From an uncultured Methylophaga sp. (lineage in GTDB: Bacteria; Pseudomonadota; Gammaproteobacteria; Nitrosococcales; Methylophagaceae): a DNA stretch of 64,000 nucleotides. Positions 10,251 to 17,676 of this stretch are shown here, piece after piece. A model generated the notes under the pieces. The model did no database searches. It saw nothing but the letters and a program-made list of their open reading frames with translations, and had not been told where the DNA came from. The first letter of the stretch is position 1, and each line of letters starts with the position of its first letter. The stretch spans positions 186,001-250,000 of the forward strand of contig CAJXKF010000004.1 in the NCBI GenBank assembly GCA_913055695.1, in the 5' to 3' direction. Made by a program: the position numbers and the translations under genes.

Positions 10251-10392
10251 ACCTGTCCCTGGCTTCAGAAAACCGGTTTTGAGCGCAAACCGGATGAGGC
10301 ATAGACGTCAATATCAGTGATGACGCAGCAGGTTTAGAAACTATTTTTAAATCATGCTATTGTCGCTTCCATCACCACGAGGAGAGAGACTC

Positions 10393-10707
10393 ATGCGACT
10401 GACATCAAAAGTATTCATGACTGTGGCCGGCCTGTTCAGTTCAGCAGTGCTGGCAGGTAGTGCGGACTTATCCAGCCTGCCCTGTGGCAGCCAGGCAATC
10501 AAGCTTGGAATGAGCCCCCAGCAGATCAAGTCAACCTGTGGACAGAATTGGCAACCATCCTATATCAGCAAACACGAAAGACCGGCGCTGGGTGATGAAA
10601 AAGGTAACGATCACTTCGAAAAATGGATGTACAACACTGCTGACAACAAAGCCACGCACGTCATTTTTAAAAACGGCGAAGTGGTTCGAATCTTTACTCT
10701 GCGCTAA
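10393..10707 (+). CDS. Exported protein, DUF2845-like
   Basis: A 104-residue periplasmic protein. The start at 10393 is fixed by a strong GAGGAGAG ribosome site 8 nt upstream and by the signal peptide that begins there (cleavage after VLA near residue 21). The mature part has two cysteines (CGSQAIKLGMSPQQIKSTCG) that probably form a disulfide, then a strand ending ATHVIFKNGEVVRI. The pattern CG...G.s...v...CG with a C-terminal strand ending in an f.nG.v.rI pattern resembles the small DUF2845/SmpA-like exported proteins; the function is unknown. It is a single gene with its own leader. Confidence 0.6.
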   Translation: MRLTSKVFMTVAGLFSSAVLAGSADLSSLPCGSQAIKLGMSPQQIKSTCGQNWQPSYISKHERPALGDEKGNDHFEKWMYNTADNKATHVIFKNGEVVRIFTLR

Positions 10708-10785
10708 TGTAAGAATAATTTTTCATTTTGGATTAAGCCATCTGTTCTACACTGTCACCGATTGACGAATCCTGGCAGAATTAAT

Positions 10786-11100
10786 ATGAAAACCTCTAGC
10801 ACTTTCCTCTCTCTGACCGGCCTGCTCATGATGCTGCTTGTGCCCGGCCAGAGTCTGCAAGCAGATGAAGACTCAGACCGTGCACGCATGCTCAAGCAGC
10901 GCGGCGACATTCTGCCCCTGGAGCAGGTGATCAAAGCGGCTATGGCTGTGAAGTCAGGCCAGATTCTTGAGACCGATCTCGATCAAGAGGCTGGTCGCTA
11001 TATTTACGAACTGGAAATTCTGGATGACCGCGGCCAGGTCTGGGAACTGGAACTGGACGCCAGCACAGCGGAACTGATTGAACTGGAAAGTGAGGATTAG
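10786..11100 (+). CDS. Exported PepSY-domain protein
   Basis: A 104-residue periplasmic protein. ATG at 10786 begins a clear signal peptide (MKTSSTFLSLTGLLMMLL, cleavage near residue 27); the earlier in-frame TTG at 10762 would only add charged residues. The mature part is one PepSY fold: ILPLEQVIKAAMAVKSGQILETDLDQEAGRYIYELEILD, then VWELELDASTAELIELE. PepSY proteins bind or inhibit periplasmic partners. The response regulator starts 4 bp downstream and the kinase overlaps that, so this protein probably modulates the sensing of its own operon. A second PepSY gene faces the end of the operon at 13099-13419. Confidence 0.85.
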   Translation: MKTSSTFLSLTGLLMMLLVPGQSLQADEDSDRARMLKQRGDILPLEQVIKAAMAVKSGQILETDLDQEAGRYIYELEILDDRGQVWELELDASTAELIELESED

Positions 11101-11103
11101 TTC

Positions 11104-11772
11104 ATGCGTCTGCTGCTGGTCGAGGATGACCCTGCCCTCGGGCCGAAACTACAGGACGCACTGAACCGGGCGGGTTACGCCACTGATCTGTCGACAGATG
11201 GAGTTGATGGTGAGGCGATGGGAGACATCGAACCTTACGATCTGATTGTGCTGGATCTGGGCCTGCCGGGACAGCCAGGGCTTGATGTCCTCAGAAACTG
11301 GCGTGAGCGTGACAACCTGACGCCGGTCATTATTCTCACCGCCCGTGATGCCTGGGAAGATAAAGTGCAGGGCTTTAATGCCGGCGCTGACGATTATCTT
11401 GCCAAACCCTTTCAAATAGAAGAGCTCCTGGTGCGTATCAACGCGGTATTACGCCGTTATGCCGGTCTCAAACCCGGTTCGTTGTCTTATGCCGGATTAT
11501 CGCTGGATGAGGCGGACCAGAGTGTGAGCCTGGTCAGTGGTGAGAAATTCAGTCTCACCGGCACCGAGTTCAAGCTGCTGCGCTATTTTATGCTCAATCC
11601 GGGTAAGCTGCTGTCCAAGACAACCCTCACCGAGCATGTCTATCAGCTCGACAGTGATAAAGACAGCAATGTGATTGAAGTTTATATCAATCGGCTGCGG
11701 CAGAAACTGGGACAGGGTCTGATTCAAACCCGCCGCGGACAAGGTTATATCTTCGGCCGGGAAGGTCGATGA
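11104..11772 (+). CDS. OmpR/PhoB-family response regulator (PmrA/QseB-like)
   Basis: A 222-residue DNA-binding regulator. The receiver domain (1-120) has E7-D8-D9, phospho-acceptor D51 (VLDLGLPG), T80 in ILTARD and K102 (LAKPF). The winged helix occupies 125-222 with the typical FSLTGTEFKLLRYFMLNPGKLLSK and VIEVYINRLRQKL segments and the GYIFGR wing end. It is the middle gene of a PepSY-regulator-kinase operon and overlaps the kinase start by 4 bp (ATGA). Similar operons in other gammaproteobacteria respond to metals, antimicrobial peptides or quinones; the stimulus here is not evident. Confidence 0.92.
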   Translation: MRLLLVEDDPALGPKLQDALNRAGYATDLSTDGVDGEAMGDIEPYDLIVLDLGLPGQPGLDVLRNWRERDNLTPVIILTARDAWEDKVQGFNAGADDYLAKPFQIEELLVRINAVLRRYAGLKPGSLSYAGLSLDEADQSVSLVSGEKFSLTGTEFKLLRYFMLNPGKLLSKTTLTEHVYQLDSDKDSNVIEVYINRLRQKLGQGLIQTRRGQGYIFGREGR

Positions 11773-13091
11773 CGTCGATTCGCAGCCGGCTGGCCATCGG
11801 CCTGACTCTGGTGCTGGCTCTGTTACTGGTCGGTCAATGGCTGTGGCTGACCTTAACCATAGATCGGCTGATTGAAAAACAGGTCATCACCCGTCTGCAG
11901 GAAGAAACCGAGAGTCTGCTGGCCAATCTGACTGTAGCTCCTGACGGCGAGTTGATACTGGACAGCGAAGGCCTCAGCAGTAATTACAGACGCAGTTTTT
12001 CAGGTATGTACTTTACTGTGGAGTCCGCCGGTCAGCAGCTATATTCGCGTTCTCTATGGGATTTCAATCTGGATACCTGGCCAGTAAAAGTCGGCGAGCG
12101 CCGGGTGCACTATCAGACCGGTCCTCAGCAGCAGCCATTGCTGGCAGTCTCAGCAAGTTACCTCAAACAGGACAGAACTTTAACCATCACTGTGGCTGAA
12201 GATATTGCCTGGATGCTGGAGGATAAACAGCGTTTTCAGTTTGTATTTACGCTACTCTCTGCAAGCGGTTTTGTGATTCTGCTGCTGTTACAGGCAGGCC
12301 TGGTCAGACAGGCGCTGAAACCTCTAAATAAAGCGCGTCGGCAGCTCGAACAACTGGGGCAGGGCGAGATTGAACGCATTGATGAAAACGCCCCCGATGA
12401 AATCCGGCCCCTACTGACTGAACTTAACCGTTTGATGCAAAGCATGGTCAGCAAAACGCGTCGATCCAGACAGGCACTCGGGAACCTGGCTCACCGTCTC
12501 AAAACACAGTTGACCCTGATCAATCAGATTGCCGAGTCGACATCTTCAGAACATACGGCACTGCGCGCTGATATCTATCAGCAAACCAGTGATATCCGGC
12601 AAATCATCGACAGAGAACTGAAAAGAGCCCGGGTAGCCGGGGTAACGCTGCCGGGCAAAGGCGTGGATCTGGCGGAACTGGTGTCACAGCTGACTGAAAC
12701 ATTGCAGCGTATTTATCGTGACAAAACGCTGGATATAGACTGCTACCTTGCTGACGATGTACGCTTTAATGGTGATCGAGAGGATCTGCTCGAATTGCTG
12801 GGAAATCTACTCGACAATGCCTGCAAATGGTGTCAGCAACGGGTGATGCTGGAACTGAGCATGACTGCTGAAGGGTTGAAACTGGTGGTTGAAGATGATG
12901 GACCGGGTTGTGATGAAGCCGATCTTGCTTTCCTGAGCCAGCGCGGCTTTCGCGCAGATGAATCCAAGCCCGGCAGTGGGCTGGGCCTCGCTATTGTTCA
13001 GGATATTGTGGAAAGTTACGGTGGGACTCTGTCGTTTCAGCGTTCTGCACAATGGGGAGGCCTGCAGGTGACAGTGCACCTGCAGGCTTGA
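11769..13091 (+). CDS. Sensor histidine kinase (PhoQ/QseC-like)
   Basis: A 440-residue kinase. The first membrane helix is at about 9-30. A periplasmic domain of ~125 residues follows, and the second helix is at about 156-180. A HAMP-like linker leads to a dimerisation domain with the phospho-accepting His at 242 in LAHRLKTQLTLI. The HATPase domain has ELLGNLLDNACKWC (N box), EDDGPGC and GSGLGLAIVQDIVESYGG. The LAHRLKTQL form of the H box is like PhoQ (VTHDLKTPL) rather than the EnvZ type. It is translationally coupled to the regulator gene. Confidence 0.9.
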   Translation: MTSIRSRLAIGLTLVLALLLVGQWLWLTLTIDRLIEKQVITRLQEETESLLANLTVAPDGELILDSEGLSSNYRRSFSGMYFTVESAGQQLYSRSLWDFNLDTWPVKVGERRVHYQTGPQQQPLLAVSASYLKQDRTLTITVAEDIAWMLEDKQRFQFVFTLLSASGFVILLLLQAGLVRQALKPLNKARRQLEQLGQGEIERIDENAPDEIRPLLTELNRLMQSMVSKTRRSRQALGNLAHRLKTQLTLINQIAESTSSEHTALRADIYQQTSDIRQIIDRELKRARVAGVTLPGKGVDLAELVSQLTETLQRIYRDKTLDIDCYLADDVRFNGDREDLLELLGNLLDNACKWCQQRVMLELSMTAEGLKLVVEDDGPGCDEADLAFLSQRGFRADESKPGSGLGLAIVQDIVESYGGTLSFQRSAQWGGLQVTVHLQA

Positions 13092-13098
13092 CTTCGGT

Positions 13099-13419
13099 TT
13101 AGAACCAGTCTTTTTCGATGTTACGGACTTCGCCGGTTTTGGCATCGATATAGACTTCCCATTCATTGCCATCGACATCGACGATTTCAAACTCGTAATC
13201 CCAGCCTTTGGACATGTCACGATCATCCAGATCAGCATCTTCAATCACACCGGGTTTCGCTTCCAGCGCTTTAGCTTTGGCTTCTTCCAGAGATATCAGC
13301 CCCAGGCCTTCAGACAGGGTTTTCATTTCACGCAGATCATCGTCATCGGCTTTAACCGGTGAAGACAGAAACAGCACAGTCAAAACACTACTCAGGGTAA
13401 TCGCACTCATTAATTTCAT
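13099..13419 (-). CDS. Second exported PepSY-domain protein
   Basis: A 106-residue periplasmic protein convergent with the kinase gene (7-bp gap). The start at 13419 is set by a GGAG ribosome site and the signal peptide MKLMSAITLSSVLTVLFLSS, cut after VKA. The mature chain opens with an acidic DDDDLRE segment followed by a PepSY fold (GLISLEEAKAKALEAKPGVIEDADLDDRDMSKGW, then YEFEIVDVDGNEWEVYIDAKTG). It is a paralogue of the PepSY gene that opens the facing operon, with the same layout. A plausible role is as a target or feedback partner of that two-component system; this is inferred only from location. Confidence 0.85.
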   Translation of the reverse strand: MKLMSAITLSSVLTVLFLSSPVKADDDDLREMKTLSEGLGLISLEEAKAKALEAKPGVIEDADLDDRDMSKGWDYEFEIVDVDGNEWEVYIDAKTGEVRNIEKDWF

Positions 13420-13522
13420 GTTCAGTCTCCTTTTTTGATGAACGCTTGTCATGCTAAAGCGCTGGACTTAAACCAAGCTGAAGCCTAAATTAACTGAAAC
13501 TGAATCGAAAAATGGTCAGGAA
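13420..13522. other. Divergent intergenic region between PepSY and marR
   Basis: This AT-rich stretch carries the start signals of two divergent genes. On the minus strand an AAAAAAGGAGACTG ribosome site precedes the PepSY gene. On the plus strand it leads into the marR promoter described separately. No open frame is supported here. Confidence 0.5.
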
Positions 13523-13551
13523 TTGAAATTAATTAGGAAGCTAACTATAAT
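13523..13551 (+). promoter_or_regulatory. Sigma70-type promoter with embedded SlyA/MarR-type operator
   Basis: TTGAAA at 13523-13528, a 17-bp spacer and a perfect TATAAT at 13546-13551. The spacer contains TTAGGAAGCTAA (13533-13544), one base from the SlyA consensus TTAGCAAGCTAA. A bound repressor would cover the promoter, so autorepression of the MarR-family gene is expected. Transcription should begin near 13558, next to the annotated ATG at 13559, so the mRNA may be leaderless. Confidence 0.75.
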
Positions 13552-13558
13552 CTGAATT

Positions 13559-14062
13559 ATGCTGGAGCTCAAAGACTTACCGGACGCACATATACTCAAA
13601 AAGTTTGCTGATCGCTATCCTGATGCTGATATCGACAGAGTGATTCAGTTTCTGACTTTTCTGCGCGTTGCGACCGATTTATCTAATGGTCTGGATCGTT
13701 ATCTGGCTGCCCATGCCTTATTGCAGGGACGCTGGTGGGTCTTGGTGCTGCTGATGCGTGAAGAAGACAGTTGCTCCAGTCCATCCAGACTTGCTGAAAA
13801 AGCCGGTGTCAGTCGTGCCACCATGACCGGCTTGATTGATGGACTGCAGCGTGACAAGTTGGTCAGCCGCATGGTCTCATTCAAAGACCGCAGGCAGATG
13901 CTGGTCAAGCTGACCAGCAAGGGGCAGGCGAAACTGGACGAGGTAATGCCGGAATATTATCGCCGGGTCAGGCAGTTGATGACGGCGCTGAGTGACGAAG
14001 AGGGCGACATGCTGATGCAGATATTAATGAAACTGAATCAGCAGGCTCAGGTGTTTGACTGA
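13559..14062 (+). CDS. MarR-family transcriptional regulator
   Basis: A 167-residue winged-helix repressor. Dimerisation helices flank a DNA-binding core: RWWVLVLLMREEDSCSSPSRLAEKAGVSRATMTGLIDGLQRDKLVSRM, with the wing at SFKDRRQMLVKLTSKGQAKLDEVMPEYYRR. There are two Cys-poor helices at the ends; the single Cys (in DSCSS) sits before the recognition helices and is not an obvious OhrR-type sensor. ATG at 13559 lacks a ribosome site and lies at the predicted transcription start. The operator TTAGGAAGCTAA occurs in its promoter and again, inverted, before the next gene, so it probably represses itself and the exported NTF2-like protein. The ligand is unknown. Confidence 0.9.
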   Translation: MLELKDLPDAHILKKFADRYPDADIDRVIQFLTFLRVATDLSNGLDRYLAAHALLQGRWWVLVLLMREEDSCSSPSRLAEKAGVSRATMTGLIDGLQRDKLVSRMVSFKDRRQMLVKLTSKGQAKLDEVMPEYYRRVRQLMTALSDEEGDMLMQILMKLNQQAQVFD

Positions 14063-14083
14063 GCCGTTTTTTTAATCAAATAA

Positions 14084-14095
14084 TTAGCTTCCTAA
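14084..14095. promoter_or_regulatory. Second SlyA/MarR-type operator (inverted copy)
   Basis: TTAGCTTCCTAA is the exact reverse complement of the operator in the marR promoter and lies within a longer AATTAG/CTAATT palindrome (14082-14097). It is 20 bp before the start codon of the NTF2-like gene and just before its AGGAG ribosome site. This places the downstream gene under the same regulator. Confidence 0.75.
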
Positions 14096-14115
14096 TTAAA
14101 TAAAGGAGACATCAG

Positions 14116-14553
14116 ATGAAAAAGTTATCCTTAGCCATGACAGCGCTGAGTTTAAGTGGTGCAGTGCTGGCTGACAGCCCGACAAGCATTGTCAGTCATG
14201 CCAATCAGCAATGGAATCAGGCCCTGAACCAGGGCAAACTGAGTGAACTGGTGGCATTGTATGACAATGACGCAACCGTTTCCCCCGGTAATGGCAAACT
14301 GCTGACCGGCCATGATGAAATCAGAAATCTGTTTGCCGGCTTTATCGAGAATGGCGTTCATAATCACCAGATTGAAACGGTCGATATTATCGCGGCTGAC
14401 AAACAGATTACCCAGGTAGCCTACTGGCAGGCGGAAGGTGTCAATGCCGAACAGAAACCGGTCAGTTTCGGTGGTGTGCTGGTGACAGTGCTGGAACAAA
14501 ACGAAGCCGGTGAATGGCAGTTGCAGTCGCATGTCTGGAATGCGGCACCATAA
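14116..14553 (+). CDS. Exported SnoaL/NTF2-like protein (DUF4440-type)
   Basis: A 145-residue periplasmic protein with a signal peptide (cut after VLA, residue 19). The NTF2-like fold is visible as the N-terminal helix WNQALNQGKLSELVALYDNDATVSPGNG, the GHDEIRNLFAGFIENG helix, and C-terminal strands ending EWQLQSHVWNA. Such domains act as small-molecule binding cones or as isomerase/polyketide cyclase-type enzymes; nothing here fixes a substrate. An AGGAGAC ribosome site precedes the ATG. The SlyA-type operator immediately upstream ties it to the MarR regulator. Confidence 0.8.
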   Translation: MKKLSLAMTALSLSGAVLADSPTSIVSHANQQWNQALNQGKLSELVALYDNDATVSPGNGKLLTGHDEIRNLFAGFIENGVHNHQIETVDIIAADKQITQVAYWQAEGVNAEQKPVSFGGVLVTVLEQNEAGEWQLQSHVWNAAP

Positions 14554-14562
14554 ATAAGGTTC

Positions 14563-14587
14563 ATGCTGCCACAGGATGTGGCAGCAT
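14563..14587 (+). terminator. Stem-loop after NTF2-like gene
   Basis: ATGCTGCCACA and TGTGGCAGCAT pair perfectly (11 bp) around a GGA loop, 10 bp past the stop codon. No T-run follows, so it may end transcription weakly or stabilise the 3' end. It separates two convergent genes. Confidence 0.5.
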
Positions 14588-14596
14588 CATGCATAG

Positions 14597-17203
14597 CTAG
14601 CCGCTGCCAAGCTGCGCTTTTTGCAGCGTCACATCATGGGCCGGTGACAGAATATACGGGGTGGGCCGGCGAATATGATAGCCCTGCGCATAGTGAATAC
14701 CGATATCACGCACGGCCGCCAGAACTTCTTCAGTTTCAACATATTCAGCAATGGTCGCGGCATTGAGCTCGTGCGCCAGGCTGGAGATGCAGCGTACTAC
14801 CGCATGATCCTTGACGTTGTTGACCATATTGGCGACGAACTCGCCGTCGATTTTGACGAAGTCTATCGGGAAGTGCTTAAGGTAGTGGAAGGATGAGAAG
14901 CCGGAGCCGAAGTCATCCACTGCCAGCTTGAAGCCTTCAGCTTTAAGGTTGATGACAAATTTCTCCAGCAGTGTCATGTTTTTCACCGTATCGCGTTCCG
15001 TGATTTCAAACACAATGCGTTCACGGGCAATACTGGCATTTTCCACGATACGCTCGACTTGCGGTAAAAATTCACTCAGCACCAGGGAACGGGGCGAGAT
15101 ATTGATAAAGATCATGCCCTGGTATTGCTCACGCTCCATCTGCAGCAGTGCTTTTTCCAGCATGACAAAGTCCAGGTTATGGATAATGCCCAGCTTCTCA
15201 GCAATCTCGATGAACTCATGGGCGCCCATGATATGGCCATCATCGGTCATGATCCGGCACAGCACTTCAACGGCTTTGATATCACCATTGCGCGTGCTGA
15301 CCAGCGGCTGGAAATAAGGGATAACGGCCTTGTCCTTGATGGCTTTGCTGATCATCAGGCTCTTTTCATTGATATCACGGAAGACTTCCAGAATATCGTC
15401 CTCATCCGGGGTGTAGGCCCGGTTCTTACCGTGACTCTTGGCCTTGTACATCATATTGTCAGCAAACATGAACAGGTCTTTGCTGCTGTCAGCATGATCC
15501 GGGAAAACGGCGAGGCCTATGGACATACCGGCATCGACGCGTTCGCCGGTATCCGGTGTAAACAAATCAATGGTTTTGGTACCGGTCAGAATACGCTGAG
15601 CCACCAGTTGCGCCTGCTCCAAATCACTTTCCGGTAACACCACCGCAAACTCGTCACCACCGTAGCGGGCCAGAAAATCTCCCGCTCTCAATGCATCACG
15701 CAGCACATCGCTGATCGCCTGAAGGGCCTTGTCACCAAAACCATGACCGTAGGAATCATTCAGGTTCTTGAAGTTATCCAGATCGATCATCAGCACCGAG
15801 AATTTGTAGCCATGTCGTCTGGCACGCAGTACTTCGTAGTCGAGCATCTCCCAGAAGATCCGTTGATTATGCAGGTCAGTCAGCGGGTCACGAGTGGCGT
15901 AATACTCCAGATCCTTGGTGTATTTGTAGATAGCTTTAACCGAGCCCACGACATTGATCAGGGTCGACAGAATACTGCTGGTGACCAGCATGCGGGTATT
16001 ATCCTCGCTGACATCGGTGTTGACGCCGATACCGACGATGCCACCGATTTTGGGTTTATCCAGCACCAGCGTCTTGGTTTGCAGGCGGATTTCTTCCGCC
16101 GCCAGCACGATCTCATCTCCGTCAGGTAGTGCGGTGTGATGCAATATCTCCATACCGCATTGAGACTGGAACATAGGATGCTCGCCCATATCCTCCAGAA
16201 TCGCCTGTTCCACCTGTTTTCTGGTGATATCAGAAGGCGGACTGAGCCAGAATAATTCCATCGCGAAGGTTTCATCCTCGACTTTGAAAATCGAATAGAG
16301 GTTATACACCGGCATCACCTCATTAATCTCAGTCAGCAGGATGCTGATGTATTCCCGCCAGTCACGCACCACATCAGAGGTGATGACGAATCTCTCCAGT
16401 AATTGAATCTCGAACTCCAGCAGATCCTTATCCACTGCCATCGTGCGCATGCGGTCAGATAATTTATCGACTTTGCTGTAAATCCGGTTCAGCTCGGAAA
16501 AGCCGTATTGATTATGCTGCAGGTCGAGATTACCCAAATCCGAGACTTTGTGGACCTGATCAATACTGTCTTCCAGCTCAAACATGGAGCGGTTGATGCG
16601 GCGATTGAGATAAACGATAACAAGCACTGATAGCAGGAAAGGAAACGGTGCCAGATAGACCAGATTGGTTAGCAGCCTGTCTTCGGCACTATTCATCAAT
16701 GAAGATAAGTCATGGTTGATACTGATGATGGCCAGTGGCTTGTCGGCAAACACTGTTTGCGGGCAATCGCTGCATAGCCCGTTATTCATCAGGGGCCATT
16801 CAAATTTCAGTGTGGTACCGCTGTCGTCGGTATGAAAGCTGGTTTGATTGGCCGCCAGGGTTTTAGCAACGGTGTTAACAATCGGGGTGTGATCAAGAAA
16901 ATCAAGCTTAACCTGGTAGGCCGGATGCAGGCTCTGAATTTTATTGAGGTAATCCTGAACTTCATGCAGCTTCCAGGGATGTTGCTGGATCAGTTGTACC
17001 CCCTGAAAAATCACATGCACCAGTTCCTGAGAGGCACTCACAGAAGCAGTTTTTATCGAGGTTTTATTGACCTGATCCGCGGCCAGGTAAATCAGTAAAA
17101 AACCCAATGCAGAAAAGAAAACAGACACACTGATTAAAAATGATTTTATTGAGCGGTTATAGAAATGTCGTTTGATGAAGCCTTTATTGACGTTGTCAGT
17201 CAT
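14597..17203 (-). CDS. Membrane GGDEF-EAL cyclic-di-GMP protein
   Basis: An 868-residue inner-membrane protein. Helix 1 is at about 20-42. A periplasmic domain of ~140 residues contains CSDCPQ, a possible metal or haem-binding or redox pair. Helix 2 is near 185-203, followed by a coiled linker and a GAF-like region. The GGDEF domain has an intact ARYGGDEF active site and an RxxD inhibition site (RAGD) five residues before it. The EAL domain keeps its metal and base residues (EVLCR, FINISP, FEITERD, VDDFGSGFSS, VKIDGEF, AEYVET). Both synthase and phosphodiesterase activity are therefore possible. A perfect FNR-type box lies upstream of its start, and the nitrate cluster is divergent from it. 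Confidence 0.93.
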   Translation of the reverse strand: MTDNVNKGFIKRHFYNRSIKSFLISVSVFFSALGFLLIYLAADQVNKTSIKTASVSASQELVHVIFQGVQLIQQHPWKLHEVQDYLNKIQSLHPAYQVKLDFLDHTPIVNTVAKTLAANQTSFHTDDSGTTLKFEWPLMNNGLCSDCPQTVFADKPLAIISINHDLSSLMNSAEDRLLTNLVYLAPFPFLLSVLVIVYLNRRINRSMFELEDSIDQVHKVSDLGNLDLQHNQYGFSELNRIYSKVDKLSDRMRTMAVDKDLLEFEIQLLERFVITSDVVRDWREYISILLTEINEVMPVYNLYSIFKVEDETFAMELFWLSPPSDITRKQVEQAILEDMGEHPMFQSQCGMEILHHTALPDGDEIVLAAEEIRLQTKTLVLDKPKIGGIVGIGVNTDVSEDNTRMLVTSSILSTLINVVGSVKAIYKYTKDLEYYATRDPLTDLHNQRIFWEMLDYEVLRARRHGYKFSVLMIDLDNFKNLNDSYGHGFGDKALQAISDVLRDALRAGDFLARYGGDEFAVVLPESDLEQAQLVAQRILTGTKTIDLFTPDTGERVDAGMSIGLAVFPDHADSSKDLFMFADNMMYKAKSHGKNRAYTPDEDDILEVFRDINEKSLMISKAIKDKAVIPYFQPLVSTRNGDIKAVEVLCRIMTDDGHIMGAHEFIEIAEKLGIIHNLDFVMLEKALLQMEREQYQGMIFINISPRSLVLSEFLPQVERIVENASIARERIVFEITERDTVKNMTLLEKFVINLKAEGFKLAVDDFGSGFSSFHYLKHFPIDFVKIDGEFVANMVNNVKDHAVVRCISSLAHELNAATIAEYVETEEVLAAVRDIGIHYAQGYHIRRPTPYILSPAHDVTLQKAQLGSG

Positions 17204-17537
17204 CTGGCAAGAGTCCCTTATTATTGTTTTATTTTTGCTTTAGCAGCACTTGTCTGAACTGATTAGCTGCTAATGGTCCTTGAGAGTGGCCATGACCTAC
17301 ATTGATCCAGATCAATTTTAGGCTGACTTCTCAGTTAATCTGATTAATCGACTAAGCGCCTGAAACCCCGCTGTCAGACTGATTTTGGGCTATGAGAGGT
17401 CGGTTCCATAAAAACAGGTAATGTAAATGCTTAATATAAAAAGAAAAGATGAAAACAAAAAATTTAACAAGGAAAATTCAGCTGATGATCCTACAAGCGG
17501 CTGCAATAAGGCGGTATGCATCATAAAGGACAGGGGC
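17204..17537. other. Divergent intergenic region upstream of GGDEF-EAL and nirB
   Basis: About 470 bp separate the two genes; this entry covers the part without NtrC/sigma54 elements. It contains the FNR-type palindrome at 17302-17315. A 44-codon open frame (17427-17561) is present on the plus strand but overlaps the NtrC-like site and is not accepted as a gene. The rest is AT-rich and shows no other supported feature. Confidence 0.5.
17302..17315. promoter_or_regulatory. FNR/Anr-type box
   Basis: TTGATCCAGATCAA matches the FNR consensus TTGAT-N4-ATCAA at every defined position. Its centre is about 105 bp upstream of the GGDEF-EAL start and 370 bp upstream of nirB, so the c-di-GMP gene is the nearer target. 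No convincing -10 is seen at the class II distance, so the activating or repressing role is open. Confidence 0.6.
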
Positions 17538-17586
17538 TGTTTCAATTTGGTGCACAAATAAGTATTTATCGCACCAATTAAGGGCT
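17538..17586 (+). promoter_or_regulatory. NtrC-like enhancer sites of nirB operon
   Basis: Two imperfect copies of the NtrC consensus (GCAC-N7-GTGC): 17538-17554 has a perfect right half (TTTGGTGCA) and 17570-17586 a perfect left half (GCACCAATT). Between them is AAATAAGTATTTA (17556-17568), a 13-mer repeated upstream of the nitrate porin promoter. The pair lies 43-91 bp upstream of the sigma54 -24 element, a usual enhancer distance. Confidence 0.55.
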
Positions 17587-17628
17587 TTCCGGACTGCGCA
17601 TTTTTAACAATATCAATGACATACAAGT

Positions 17629-17644
17629 TGGCATGGTGATTGCG
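17629..17644 (+). promoter_or_regulatory. Sigma54 promoter of nirB-nirD-nasA
   Basis: TGGCATGGTGATTGCG has the invariant GG and GC separated by 10 bp and close matches in both the -24 (TTGGCA) and -12 (TTGC) boxes. Transcription would begin near 17654, leaving only ~22 nt before the nirB ATG. There is no room for an antitermination leader, unlike the porin and nrtA units. Confidence 0.8.
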
Positions 17645-17676
17645 ATATTGAAGGGCAGTTAATACCGGAGAGATCC

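Noticed and set aside
10272-10292. CCGGTTT/AAACCGG hairpin after the BCCT gene as a terminator
   Set aside because: The stem is only 7 bp and no T-run follows; it is not counted as a supported terminator.
17427-17561. 44-codon plus-strand frame beginning MLNIKRKDENKKFNKE with three Cys
   Set aside because: It has only a weak ribosome site, overlaps the NtrC-like site and 13-mer, and has no promoter of its own; chance in AT-rich DNA is likelier.
17390-17626. 78-codon hydrophobic minus-strand frame
   Set aside because: It covers the nirB enhancer region on the opposite strand and shows no ribosome site or family pattern.
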